This document shows, piece by piece, positions 36,403-47,043 of a stretch of DNA of 64,000 nucleotides. The notes below the pieces were generated by a model. It was not told the DNA's origin, made no database searches, and saw only the letters and a program-made list of their open reading frames with translations. Positions within the stretch are counted from its first letter, which is position 1, and each line of letters begins with the position of its first letter. The translations under genes and the position numbers were made by a program. Source of the DNA: Siphonodentalium dalli (lineage: Eukaryota > Mollusca > Scaphopoda > Gadilida > Siphonodentaliidae); NCBI GenBank assembly GCA_032622095.1, contig CP136064.1, forward strand, positions 186,726,209 to 186,790,208. The letters are read 5' to 3'.

Positions 36403-37690
36403 TCTCGAAATGCCAACATATAGTATCTGTAAATGTGTCTGGTAGTGCTTATTTATCTTCGACGCGAAATGCGAAATGGATGTTTCATTAAGCTTGGAGT
36501 CCATGTTTGCCTGAATTTGCATGCATGCAGCACAAGATGCGACATATATACACATGTCTCCTGCCCTATGACTGAATTTATTTTTTCCAGACACCTATAG
36601 CGGTATTTGACACGAGGTATGTAGATTTAATGACCGCCAGGTATAACTGCATGTTGTTTATGACTGATATTCTCCTCGCTGTCTGGATATCGTTAAAATT
36701 ACCACTTCGGCTGCGCCTCGAGTGTCCGACAGACATATCGGTGTTCATGTATAGTTTGATAAATTGTACTCACGGTCAAAATCCCATGGTGCTTGATTAC
36801 ATTGAAACTGCTGTTCATTTCACATATAACCTCGGTCATCCGTTTTTTTTCTTCCAAAGCTAATATAATTTTAAAAACATATTTGAGTAGTGTTGAGACG
36901 ATACTAAGCACACAACTAGCTCACCTCTCTGTGAAAAAGGTTTCCCTTTTGTATCATAGGTTCGACCCGTCCGTGTGTATATAGGCAAGGTGATTAGAAA
37001 TTAAAAAATCTGGACTGACGTTGGTACATCAAAAGTTACACAAATCATCTTAAAATTATATTTTTTTTTGTAAATTTACATTACAAAATAGAGACACCAG
37101 ATATATACGTGTATACGAGCTCGCAGTTAAATGTTTATATTTGTGTAACCTCCTGTTTATAATGCATTTATCAAGTGTCGAATAGTCTCATCGACAGCGA
37201 TATTGATCGCAAGGCGTGCAGTGCCAGCTTGCGGGTGACAAACGGGTCATCAAATTGATCCTTGCAATTGTCTTAAAAGGAGCAAACGTGGACATTTTTC
37301 GAATTATTTATTCATTAAATTTTTGCTGCTCAATGAAGATTTGTATCCCTCGAGTTGTTCCATTACTGACCATTAGTCAGGAAGCATATCTGGCCATATA
37401 ATTAACTATATATGCTTCCAAATTATTTATTCATATGCTTTATATAAACGAAGATTGGTATCCCTCGAGTTGTGCCATTCCTCTTATATTGTTTTATTAT
37501 ACCGACCATTTGTCGGGAAGCATTCAAGGGCTTTATTATCTACTTCCCAATAATTAAAATAAGTATAGGACTGCATGCTCCTCCCAACTTTGGGTTGGAA
37601 TTTTCCAACTGGTACCTAAATCTTACCAACGATTAAATTAATGCTTGTGTTTTACGTGTTCACATACAGATTGTTTATTTTCATTTGACG
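36403..37690. other. Intron 2 sequence, no supported feature
   Basis: Mostly AT-rich. Two similar blocks near 37325-37400 and 37435-37520 (gtatccctcgagttgt-ccatt, accatt-gtc-ggaagca) form a short direct repeat. No exon with matching phase was found for the gap between exons 2 and 3. Confidence 0.45.
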
Positions 37691-37697
37691 TACTTCG

Positions 37698-37922
37698 CTC
37701 GCATATATAAGAGAATGCATTGGCCTAAAAAAAAAATTTACCATTTTTTCTTACATTCTTTAACAATTTTATAATTTTGTCTTACATTTTTTAACAATTT
37801 TATAATATTTTTCTACATTCTTTGACAATTTTATCATTTTTAATATGTGTTAAGCCAATGCATTCTCTTATATATGCGAGGCGACCTATGGTCGACTCGC
37901 ATATATAAGAGAATGCATTGGC
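37698..37922. mobile_element. Hairpin miniature element H, complete copy
   Basis: ctcgcatatataagagaatg with cattggccta at 37698-37727 is matched in inverse at 37851-37880. A third inverted arm follows at 37895-37922, so 37850-37922 is a second hairpin around gcgacctatggtcgac. The interior 37735-37850 repeats acattttttaacaattttat. Other copies: 1-54 and 52530-52660. Confidence 0.85.
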
Positions 37923-38370
37923 ACAGGGCCGTTATGTTGGGTAAAGGGTTAATGAGCTATCCGAGAAACTCATCCGCGATATTTAAAAAACTGGATATCG
38001 AACAGATTTGTTTCTAAGAAACTTTGGTTGTTCAAAATTCACAACCTCGAAACATGGTGACCGCAGTAACTTCAATATGCACTTATTATATTCTCATTGA
38101 ACAGTCACATTTATACAGGGACTGAGTTTTTACAGTGAGCTATACAAAAATGAGAGCTCATCTGCTATCGTTTTGGTTCAGTTGTTATACAGGTGAAGGA
38201 AACGATGAATGCTCACTTCGAAGTGAGACATCTTGTCTCCATTTTCGTGCATAAAACTTCAAATTATGACGTAGGTTCCCGATCGTGAAATTGTGTGTGC
38301 ATAATCTGCTCCCCGGTATCTTATGCTCCACAATGGACACATTCATGTTTCAATGTTTTAATATTTTCAG

Positions 38371-38451
38371 GTCTTCACCTATGGAAATGGTATAGACAAC
38401 TGCCCAAACGAGCCAAGGGGACTCACAGTAGCATCTGTCAATCAATTCACA
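38371..38451 (+). CDS. Exon 3: ILEI domain, RGL-V-VN strand
   Basis: Acceptor caatgttttaatattttcag, then exactly 27 codons beginning VFTYGNGIDNCPNEP and containing RGLTVASVNQFT, then donor ttcaca|GTAAGT. RGI/RGL followed by hydrophobics and VN/LN is the core ILEI signature, and exon 4 continues it as NQFT-GESEAL, matching the conserved T-G pair. Phase 0 on both sides. A different frame is also open here (reading LHLWKWYRQLP), but it meets a stop when joined to exon 4, so the ILEI frame is preferred. The exon sits about 2.3 kb beyond the outer end of the large palindrome and just before a decayed LINE. Confidence 0.75.
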
Positions 38452-38876
38452 GTAAGTTTTGTCCGATAGATACACTAAAACCTGAAGTGACAAACTACTC
38501 CAGATTTCACCAGCTCCTCAAAGTGGTAACTTATTCAAGGTGGGGGGGGGGGGGGTAAGTACCACTCAGTCTGGTACACATTGACATATTCGAAGGGCAA
38601 CAATTATAGCTTCCCGGGTGAAGCATTTTCTGAAGGTCAAAGGTCAATGCAGGATCGAAAATATTAATTTCTCGTCTCATTCTGGGATAGCAAGACAAAA
38701 TTATATTATACTTATTCTGATCAAATACATTTTATTATTATCATTATAAAATTCATTTCAACGTATTCCACAATCAATTAGTTCCAACGCGCGTACAATA
38801 TAGGAAAATCGTACAGAACATATTATAATACAATAATGATTGTCTATATGATTGTCACCATACCACATAAAGCTAG

Positions 38877-39918
38877 CTAGTTATATATCTCAAAACATAA
38901 TTTGAAGATATGAGTCTTCACAGCCGTATGGAAGTCATTGGCGTCGTCCAATCTACGTATAGCATATGGAAAGCAGTTCCAGACATCAATACATGTTTTC
39001 TGAAAGCACCAACGACCATATTTAACATTAGTCTTGGCAATGTCCTTCAAGTATACTCCACTGGCAGTTGATAGAGTGAGGCGACCAGTACTCACAGTAA
39101 ACATATCTTGAATATAAGAATACATATTATGATTTAACGACTTATATACAACAATAGCACACTTGTATATATTGTCGACGATATTCCAAAGTCATCATAT
39201 GCAAATCATTCATCACTGGTGGTATGTGGGGTATATAGTCAGACATTCTTGATTAGTCGTGCACAGTTATGTAACAACATATTTCAACGATCTTGCTTCC
39301 GATAAATGACAACGCACTCTTCTAAGACATCGCATATGAAAATAAGACACCTTTACGGTGTTAGAAACCATTTTGTACATGGAAATTGTGTCATCAAAGT
39401 AACGCTGAAGGGGTCAGTCACTCTCACCAAAAAATGTGCTGAAGGGTAGGCCTACACAGGATTTTAAAATGTGCTGAAGGGTACACAGGGTTTGTGATCG
39501 CCACTAACATCGTTACTTAAACTGCGTTTCTGAAAGTCTGGTGCCCATTAGCAGTTTGTTTTAAGTTCATGTTTATGTTCATTGGAACGTAAACAATTAT
39601 TCTCTAACAGAAATCATGGCAGATACGAAAACTAAACATCATTTAGAACGACATTTCAAACCCTGTGTACCCTTCAGCACATTTTCAAATCCTGTGTACC
39701 CTTCAGCACTTTTTTTGGTGAGAGTGACCCCTTCAGCCAAAGTAACTGCCAAGATTTCTGACATAATCGGCTGATGGTATTTCGCTCTCGCCAAGTTTGA
39801 TTCCTCTTGAGTTTCGAAGTTGCTGCAGAGAATGTTTGGACCCCAGAACTAAAAACTCCGAGTTGTCGTCATTAAGCTTTAAGTGTAGGTCGCGACTATT
39901 TCGGTTATATGCGCGCAT
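38877..39918 (-). pseudogene. Decayed LINE reverse transcriptase, C-terminal part, split by an insertion
   Basis: Read on the minus strand from 39918 down: DLHLKLNDDNSEFLVLGS and VRNLGSYF, then after the inserted element YFDDTISMYKMVSNT and HMRCLRRVRCHLS, then (after frameshifts) HIPPVMNDLH, VVYKSLN and finally WNCFPYAIR...HTAVKTHIFKL. This is the order of the post-YADD palm/thumb and C-terminal region of Jockey/CR1/L2-group non-LTR elements (K-T/S-E-F, VRNLG-x-F-D, H-I-x-P-V, Y-K-x-L-N, WN-x-LP, KTHLF). Several frameshifts and a stop make it non-functional. It lies antisense in intron 3, about 430 bp after exon 3. Confidence 0.8.
39404..39737. mobile_element. 334-bp miniature transposon with 9-bp target duplication
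   Basis: Terminal inverted repeats begin gctgaaggggtc and continue with few differences for roughly 95 bp (ctctcaccaaaaaa, tgctgaagggta, acacagg). Flanked by perfect 9-bp direct repeats caaagtaac at 39395-39403 and 39738-39746. Removing the element and one repeat restores the LINE frame (VRNLGSYFDDT). A 9-bp duplication with long TIRs suits a Mutator-like (or Merlin) miniature element. No coding capacity. Confidence 0.92.
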
Positions 39919-40096
39919 TTATGTAATTCAACTCCAAATAGTGACCCACTGCAGAGTAAAAGTCGCTTCTGCAAAACGCTGGCTCTGTTTTGATACAGCG
40001 CGTCATCAAAGACGACGTCACGGAAAAATATTTTTGAATCGGCGAAATCATGAAAAGCGACGTTCCGTACTTGTGACGTCACAAGTTGAAGACTGC

Positions 40097-40620
40097 CCAT
40101 ATAAAAATCCACGTTGCCACCATGGTGCCACCTTGGTTCACCGTGGTGCCACCTTGGTGACAGCACAGTAAAGCACATTTACCATGCTAGGAGGTATGAT
40201 ACCACCGCGGTGGCACCAATGTTTTACCAAGGTAGTAGCTCAGTAAAGTTTTTTCCACCAAGGTGGCACCAATTTCCACCACGGTGGTAGCACAGTAAAA
40301 TGCATTTACCATGGTAGACTGATACCACCGCAGTGGTAGCACAGAAACATTTTTTTTTTACCGAGGTGGCACCAAATTCCACCATGGTAGTAGCAGAGTT
40401 AAATATTTTACCAAGGTGGGGCCAATGTATAGCACCTTGGTGGTAGAACTAGTACCAAAGTGGCATAAAGTCCCACCATGGTGGCACTACAGTTAAGTTT
40501 TTCTACCAAAGTAACATCATACCATGGCCAAATACCCTAGTGGAACCAAGTATTTCACAATATGACAATAGAGTTTTTCAATCAAGGTACCACAATTAAA
40601 AGTGTGGGTCTCATCTACTA
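40097..40620 (+). repeat. Degenerate ACCATGGTGG-type array, left
   Basis: Begins cccatataaaaatccacg and continues with irregular units such as ccaccatggtgccaccttgg and agcacagtaaa. The reverse complement of 47043-46390 starts with the same phrase, so the two arrays face each other across ~6 kb. Confidence 0.8.
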
Positions 40621-40912
40621 AATACTACTATTATTATATATACGGGCCCGGGTTCTATAATATTATCAGTGGGAAAACAAATTATTTAAATTTTAACCAA
40701 TTGAATTGTTAAACGTGATATTTTTTGCACTAAACCATATTTTGTATCGAACCAAATGATACCAGCCTTTGGCGTGAGAAGATACATGTATGTAGTTGTT
40801 CGTAACAAACAATCGACATTAATTGTTAGACCCAAATCGGCCGCCCGATTGGTGAGTCGCGCGCGGTATCACGTTGTGATGCTTGCGTCGTCTGCCGGAA
40901 AGCCCCAATGTT

Positions 40913-42698
40913 AGAGACCTTTCGCATCATCATGCACGTTTACGATTACGAATACGGATAGCTATTCGTAGTCGTAAGTCTATCCGTATGGCCAAAAAGT
41001 CCTTTCGCAAAACGATTACGCGTAAGAGTTTTGACGAACACGTACGATCATTATTTCGTACCACTTTTACAACTCAAAGCGTGTGTTTGGTATACAGTCC
41101 CTTAATACTTCACTTATCGTCTCATTTGCAACATTGCCATAATCATGACCTGTTAATATTGTCAATAATTCGACCAGTCACAACGTACGACCCGGGATTC
41201 TCGTGATATATTGTGGCAATACAGGTATAAATGCCAGGTCATATGTGGTGGAAATACAGTTCGCTGTTAGCATGGATGACCAGATAGACGTTATGCTGAT
41301 GAGGAAGAGGGGTTCCTGAATTTGGACCTCACATCAACCACGACGCCATCGTTCAAGCTCCTTCATGTCCGCGATTTGATTTCAATGCGATTTCGGCTTC
41401 ACCTCTTTGGGTTTAGGAAATCCGACATAGATTGTGAGCTCGCTGATGTGCATCACTTCTGATTTGTTACTATACCAAATCGAAACAAAGTCGACACGGT
41501 AGAAGCGATGTGCATCAAGTTGCTTTTTTGTCAGATATTTGACAAACCGGCAAAATTTCGTTGAACAAAATGTTGATAAATAACAGGTTTGGGGCAATTT
41601 TATAATATAGTTGACTGTGGTTAGCATTAATGTTGAGCAATTACTCGATTCTGATAACAGAAGCGGCATTTCAAAAAAAAATTGTTGTTGGAATCTGATG
41701 ATATGGGGACATCTAATCGGATTGAGTACCTTTAAATGCCGCATTTGTGCGTGTTTTTTTAAATTAAATATAAATGCAAAGAACAAACATGACAGAGACT
41801 GCTGAGCTCTGGTGATGTCGGTGGGTGTGCCAAATATTATTTTAGTTACTGTTCAGGAGCAGAAATTACTACTTACCAGTTGAATCGGGTTCCAGGGTAG
41901 GTTCAGATTACTCAGACAGAGTACTTTATGTAACTTAGAACTCGGTTATGAATTCCATGTAATTTTAAAATCGGTTATGAATTCCATGTAATTTTAAATG
42001 CCCTGCATTACAGACTCTACGAGAGATATATAAAACCCAACTTCTACCGAAAACCGAATATTATTAAATTGAATGAACTATTCAATTCGGGAAAGGGGAA
42101 GAGAACACAAAATCTTTCACTTTTCATTAATAGGGTTATGCCATGCTTTGGGCTCTCCTGGTGCATTCTATAACTGCACACGTTAGAACACGACCATGGG
42201 TTGTTGAATTAAATTATTGTTGAATTTCAATATATATTGTGTACTATCTTGCACATAATAATCACTCAAAACTCCTCATGCATCGCACACTATAAACTGT
42301 ATTTTTGGCGACTGGTTTCATAGTGCACTCCTCTTACTGTAAAGTTTTCTGTCGCAGTCAGCGATGACTATCCGTTGTGAATAGCGATCTTATTTCGCGG
42401 GAAGCTCGTGATTCACGACGACGAGTACAGTGATTGACAATCTAAACAGCATATCGAGGTCGTAGCTCAATACAACTGGATGGTTTACATGATATACATA
42501 TACAGTCTCCAACGGAGTAAAGTGATATATTGCAGAAAATAAATTTCAGGTGTTATTTGAGTTTATTAGAAACCATGAAATCGTAACCGTTATTACGGAT
42601 AGTAAAATACGACAACGATTAGAAAGTACACAAAGGTTGGTGACGTAGTACCCTATCCGTATCCGTAATCGTAAACGTGCGTTTTGCGAAAGGTCTCT
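40913..42698. mobile_element. 1.8-kb TIR element, non-coding
   Basis: Left end agagacctttcgcatcatca then gcacgtttacgattacgaat; right end is the complement with cgcaaaacgcacgtttacg. About 50 bp of shared TIR including acggatag. Possible GTT target repeat (cccaatGTT / GTTgacga). The left subterminal region has further inverted copies (tatccgtat, ttcgcaaaacgattacg). No transposase recognised; an R4 copy lies inside at 41560-41750, inverted. Confidence 0.75.
41560..41750 (-). repeat. Dispersed repeat R4, copy 2 (inverted)
   Basis: Reverse complement reads aaaggtactcaatccgatta, then caacaacaattttttttt, atgctaaccacagtcaacta and cctgttatttatcaacattt, as in 14897-15080. The 134-codon frame over it does not persist in other copies with conserved stops. 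Confidence 0.75.
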
Positions 42699-42699
42699 G

Positions 42700-43860
42700 T
42701 TGACGATTTTGTAAAGGCGAACTGAACGACTCTGAATGGGGATTTTCGGATCTGGACGAATTCTTTAAAGGTAATAATTTCTGCCTTATGAGAACGCATC
42801 AATATAAAATAATAGGTTCAGATGGACATGTTTAGAAAGAGATATACGTAGTCTACCCAAAATAGTCGCTGTTAATATCATTTCTACCTACATAATTAGA
42901 GGTAATTAGAGGTCATGATTGGTGTCCGCTAGTTTACATCGACAATTTGCAAACGCATTTAATTTTTTAATCTGATAGATTAATCTTGGTTTTCAATTTG
43001 GATAGCCACATATGATATTGAACTCTGCTCAAGACGTTTACATTTGAATGTTTTCGAGTACTATATAGCAGTAATTAGTACGAAGTTTTTAATGTACGAA
43101 AACAAATTTAAAATGTGAGCGGGGAAAGAACTCTTGTCTCTCGTGCTGGAAAAATTGATTGACGGGGGGGGGGGATGATTTTCTCTGATAATTCTCACAC
43201 AATATGCAAGTGGTTTCTTTTTTGCATTGTTTATTTTGTTGGTGGGTGGATACTATGTATGTTAGTTCCAATCGTTTGACTATTAATGCCTCGAATAACA
43301 ATCGATCAATGAACTAGGGTTAGCCCCCTCCTCTCTCAGGGTAATCTGCAATGTAGCCCACCCCATGTTGGGGATCGTAGTCCTTCTGACTGTCCTTGTG
43401 CCTGGGAAATCTGGCACCATCCCTGCAAGGTGGTTGGGAGAAAGGTTTTAACACTTGAAAATTCAGTGTCATGTATATTCCCATTCATCAAGCGACAACA
43501 CCGGAGATGATATTAAATTATTTGTACATGATTGAGATTCTAAAGAAGATGTATTTCACAGTAGGTGAACGTCCCATCTCAATATTGCATGATTTAATTG
43601 GGTGACTTTGGTGAGCCGATTTCGCTTTGCGTTGCTTTCAATCATGGAATTTCTCCCAGGTAATTAATTCAATTTTTATGGCGATATTGGCCCACAAGTC
43701 ACAGAAATCATGCATTCTCGAGCTGGAAGTTGGAACCAACCCCCTACTTAGAAATAGATTATTAAGGAACAAGAATTAACAAACCCTTATATTCCCTGTG
43801 TTGTTTGTTCATTGTTGTAAAGCTCATCAGAATATCAACCAGTGTCCAGGTTCTGAACAG
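42700..43860. other. Intron 3 sequence with no supported gene
   Basis: Unremarkable except a G run at about 43165-43174. No repeat relation found elsewhere in the window. Confidence 0.45.
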
Positions 43861-43895
43861 ATGGAATATGATATTACTAGTACAAATTTGAGATA

Positions 43896-45031
43896 GGATA
43901 GGATATTTTATTTCAATATACATATAATAATTAATACATAATACATTTGACAAATATTGTAATGTATATTCGAGGGGGTGGCATAGTCAGGCTAGACTGT
44001 CTTACTGTCACCCCCTTAGAGATGAATAAATGTTAACATATATAGGCGGTCAAGATTTATTGTACAATGCACGGCTATGAAATTATGTATTACATAATGG
44101 TTGCATTTATAGGATTATATAATTATATAATGGAGGGTATACGTATATATAAATCGTGTATTGGTTACTCGATGGTTTGTCTCTTTCTTGTCAGTGTCAT
44201 GTTCTTTGGAAGTCGAGTAGGAGTGTGCTGAGTGAGGTTGTAGATTGCGATATATGTACGGGAGGTTACACTATTGACGAGCTACCACACAGTCGGGACA
44301 TCTTTGATTGTTGCATTTAATTGTTGCAGCATATTTTTTAATGCAATCGGCATGTACACGGCGTTTGAATGTGTGTCTGGATTGGTATGATGTAAATTCA
44401 TTATCCAAGTTGTTCCATGTAGTTGGATAAGAATGGAATGGTAGTTGTTGGGACCAAGATGTTCTTGGTTTTTTTTTAAATAGTGGGTGCTTTTGCCGGG
44501 TGTCTGGTCCGTTTTTGCGTTTGGTAAACATGTCGGTGAATGATTCTATTAAGCGCATATGATACCAATCATGCATGAAAACAGCCGCTTGGACTTTGTG
44601 GATGTCGTATATTTTGAGTATATTTTCTTTTTTAAAAAGAGGTTCTGTGTGGCTTCTATATTTTTTATTACATAAAACTCGTATCGCGCGTTTTTGAAGC
44701 ATGAAAATTTTTTTGACCGCAGGGACGTGTCCCCATATTTGAACACCGTAGACAAGATGGCTTTGTATTAGAGCATAGTATAATGTTTTAAGTGCGCTAC
44801 CAGGAAAGAAGTGTTTAACTTTATTGATGTGGTATATGGCATTCACCATTTTAGAACAAACAGAGGACACATGTTTTTTGAAAGTCAGGTTTTCATCAAT
44901 ATGGATTCCTAAGAATTTTGTGGAGGATTCGTGCTCAAGATTTCCTATCTTTTTTAGTTCTGTATTATTCAAGTAAACTTTTATAAAGTTCCATTTGTCA
45001 TCATTGTCAGATATGATGGCCCCATGCGATC
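43896..45031 (-). mobile_element. 5'-truncated LINE insertion with 23-bp target duplication
   Basis: Flanked by identical 23-bp repeats starting attactagtacaaatttg (43873-43895 and 45032-45054). The 3' end on the minus strand is AAATAAAATATCC with a short ATCCT microsatellite tail, as in CR1/Daphne-type elements that end in simple repeats rather than poly(A). The open frame is intact and the two target repeats have not diverged, so the insertion looks recent. Next to the 5' end is an extra 20-bp copy (45010-45029) of target sequence that lies beyond the duplication (45051-45070). Confidence 0.9.
44271..45012 (-). pseudogene. LINE ORF2, C-terminal fragment (RT thumb and tail)
   Basis: Continuous frame from about 45012 down to a stop at 44271, starting ISDNDDKWNFIKVYLNN. 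Contains TKFLGIHIDENLTFKKHV, then YYALIQSHLVYGVQIWG and MLQKRAIRVLCNKKYRSHT, which are the F-L-G-x-x-I-D, S-H-L-x-Y-G/WG and L-Q-K-R/K-A-I/V-R signatures of Jockey/CR1-group LINEs after the catalytic palm. It ends with a CNNQRCPDC zinc-knuckle-like group. The catalytic YADD part and the endonuclease are missing (5' truncation), so it cannot move by itself. The frame itself has no stops. Confidence 0.88.
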
Positions 45032-45070
45032 ATTACTAGTACAAATTTGAGATATGATGGCCCCATGCGA

Positions 45071-45915
45071 GTCAAACAGAATGAACCTTGTATTACATGG
45101 CCATGTAAAATTGTAAATCTTATCGGCAACTTGTTATATTAATTGTTCTATAATGTATAATTGATGCTTCATATTAGGCTATTTTTTTAATAGAATGTAC
45201 TATTCTTTTCAGTGTGTGCTAACGTGCAGCAGTGAATCTAGTGCCAGAGAGTGTTGTATGAATAGGCGACTTGTATGGGACTGTGCAGCTACTACATACA
45301 TTGTACATGTGTGTACATGTACTTCATCATGAAAATAACAATATGTTATTCATCAACGTTCTCTACATAAATAGAGTACTGCGATATATGCGTGTGTCGT
45401 GTGATACAGTCTGGAATGTTCACTTTTTATGGTACGGTAACATGATGCTGAAAAATCAAGAATATTCAACAATAATCGTTGAAAATGTTTCTCCGTACCT
45501 TTCTCCTACTGACTTATAATTATGGCAAATGTGCCAAGCTGTTAATTCTGGGGCAGGTTTAATACAAATGGATGTGTGGTGACTGGTCAAACTGTTTTGT
45601 GTGACTGAAAGTACTCGAGTAATTTTAACTGTCAGTGGACTGACGCATAGATGTGATAATTTACAGTTTCAAATTGGATAATATTGAAGAGTAGCAGGTG
45701 CCAGAGGTGGATATTCTGTACTAGTTAGTTCAATGGCCTTGTTGCAAGGGATGAATACGTACAGATGACATGATGAGACAATGTTGCGGCAGAAAGGCAA
45801 TGGAGTTCTGGAGAAGTTTGAATAAATGTTGAATTTTTTTAATTTATGAAGCTGTGTGTTCCTTTTCACAATAGTTGAGTCCAATCAAAGATGTTTTTCC
45901 TTGATACTTAGATGC
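45071..45915. other. Intron 3 sequence, nothing recognised
   Basis: No repeats shared with the rest of the window and no coding evidence. Confidence 0.4.
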
Positions 45916-45917
45916 AA

Positions 45918-46047
45918 GCCTTCAAATAGTGTGTCTGACATTTGCAGAATGAGGTCCCCCAGAGGGTGAATTTAGTGACGCTATCCCGCACAGTGGGCTA
46001 TCATCACCAAATTTAAATTCACCCTCTGGGGACCTCATTCTGCTAAG
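45918..46047. mobile_element. Palindromic element M1, second copy
   Basis: agccttcaaatagtgtgtct, gacatttgcagaatgaggtc, agagggtgaatttagtgacg and the inverse half ending ggggacctcattctgc. The centre gatagc/gctatc is preserved. Confidence 0.8.
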
Positions 46048-46237
46048 GTCTCATCTTCTAGGAATTATTTATAGTCACAAATTAACAATGTTTTGGGTTA
46101 CTTAATTCCCTTCTATTCAGTTTCTATATCCCCTAATTTGCAACAGATAAAATTCACAATCGACGGGAATCATGGTTGAACATCACCAACTTCAATTGGG
46201 GAATTTCATACTGATAATAGATCTCCCATAGCAGTTG

Positions 46238-46337
46238 AGGCTTAAACAGAATGAAGTCCCCAGAGGGTGAATTTGGTGATGCTAACCCTCTGGGGACCTC
46301 ATTCTGCAAATGACAGACATTATTTGCAGCCTTGTAC
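46238..46337. mobile_element. Palindromic element M1, third copy (internally deleted)
   Basis: aacagaatgaagtccccaga, gggtgaatttggtgatgcta, then directly accctctggggacctcattc and tgcaaatgacagaca. One central half is missing. Confidence 0.75.
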
Positions 46338-46389
46338 ATACAAACACATTTATGCAAAATTTCATCTGCCTGAGACTGTCTCCTCCCTT

Positions 46390-47043
46390 GTGTCATGATA
46401 AACCACATGATATACCACAGTATACCATCATGGTAACACCACGGTAAACTAAAGTATACCACCATGGTAACACCATGATAAACCAAAGTATACAACCATG
46501 GTAACACCACGATAAACCATGGTAAACCACAGTATACCACCATGGTAACACCACGGTAAACCACAGTATACCACCATGGAAACACTGGTAAACCATGGTA
46601 ACACAACGGTAAACCACAGTATACCACCATGGTAACACCATGGTAAATCACAGTATTCCACAAGGGTGCCACCTCGGTAAACCGCAGTATTCCACAAGGG
46701 TGTCACCTCGATAAACCACAGTGTGCCACCTTGGTATACCGCCGTATTCCACCATGGTAAATCACAGTATTCCATAAGAGTGCCACCTCGGTGAACCACA
46801 GTATTCCCACCTCGATAAACCACAGTATTCCACCACGGTAAATCACATTCCACAATGGTGCCACCTCGGTAAACCGCAGCATTCCACAACTTGACCACAA
46901 GGGTGCCACCTCGGTAAACCACGGTAATCCACCATGGTATTCCACCTTGGTGAAAGCGGCCAAAACCCCATGGTGAATTACAAGGGTCGATTACCAAGGT
47001 GGTTTTACCAAGGTGGGACCATGGTGGATTTTTATATGGGTGC
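46390..47043 (-). repeat. Degenerate ACCATGGTAA-type array, right
   Basis: Units such as ccacagtataccaccatggt and aacaccacggtaaa, about 30 bp, changing to accgcagtattccacaaggg, then ending ccatggtggatttttatatg. Opposite orientation to 40097-40620. The 82-211-codon open frames here are repetitive and not genes. Confidence 0.85.

Noticed and set aside
40883-41206. 107-codon arginine-rich frame
   Set aside because: Lies over the terminal inverted repeat and subterminal motifs of the 1.8-kb TIR element.
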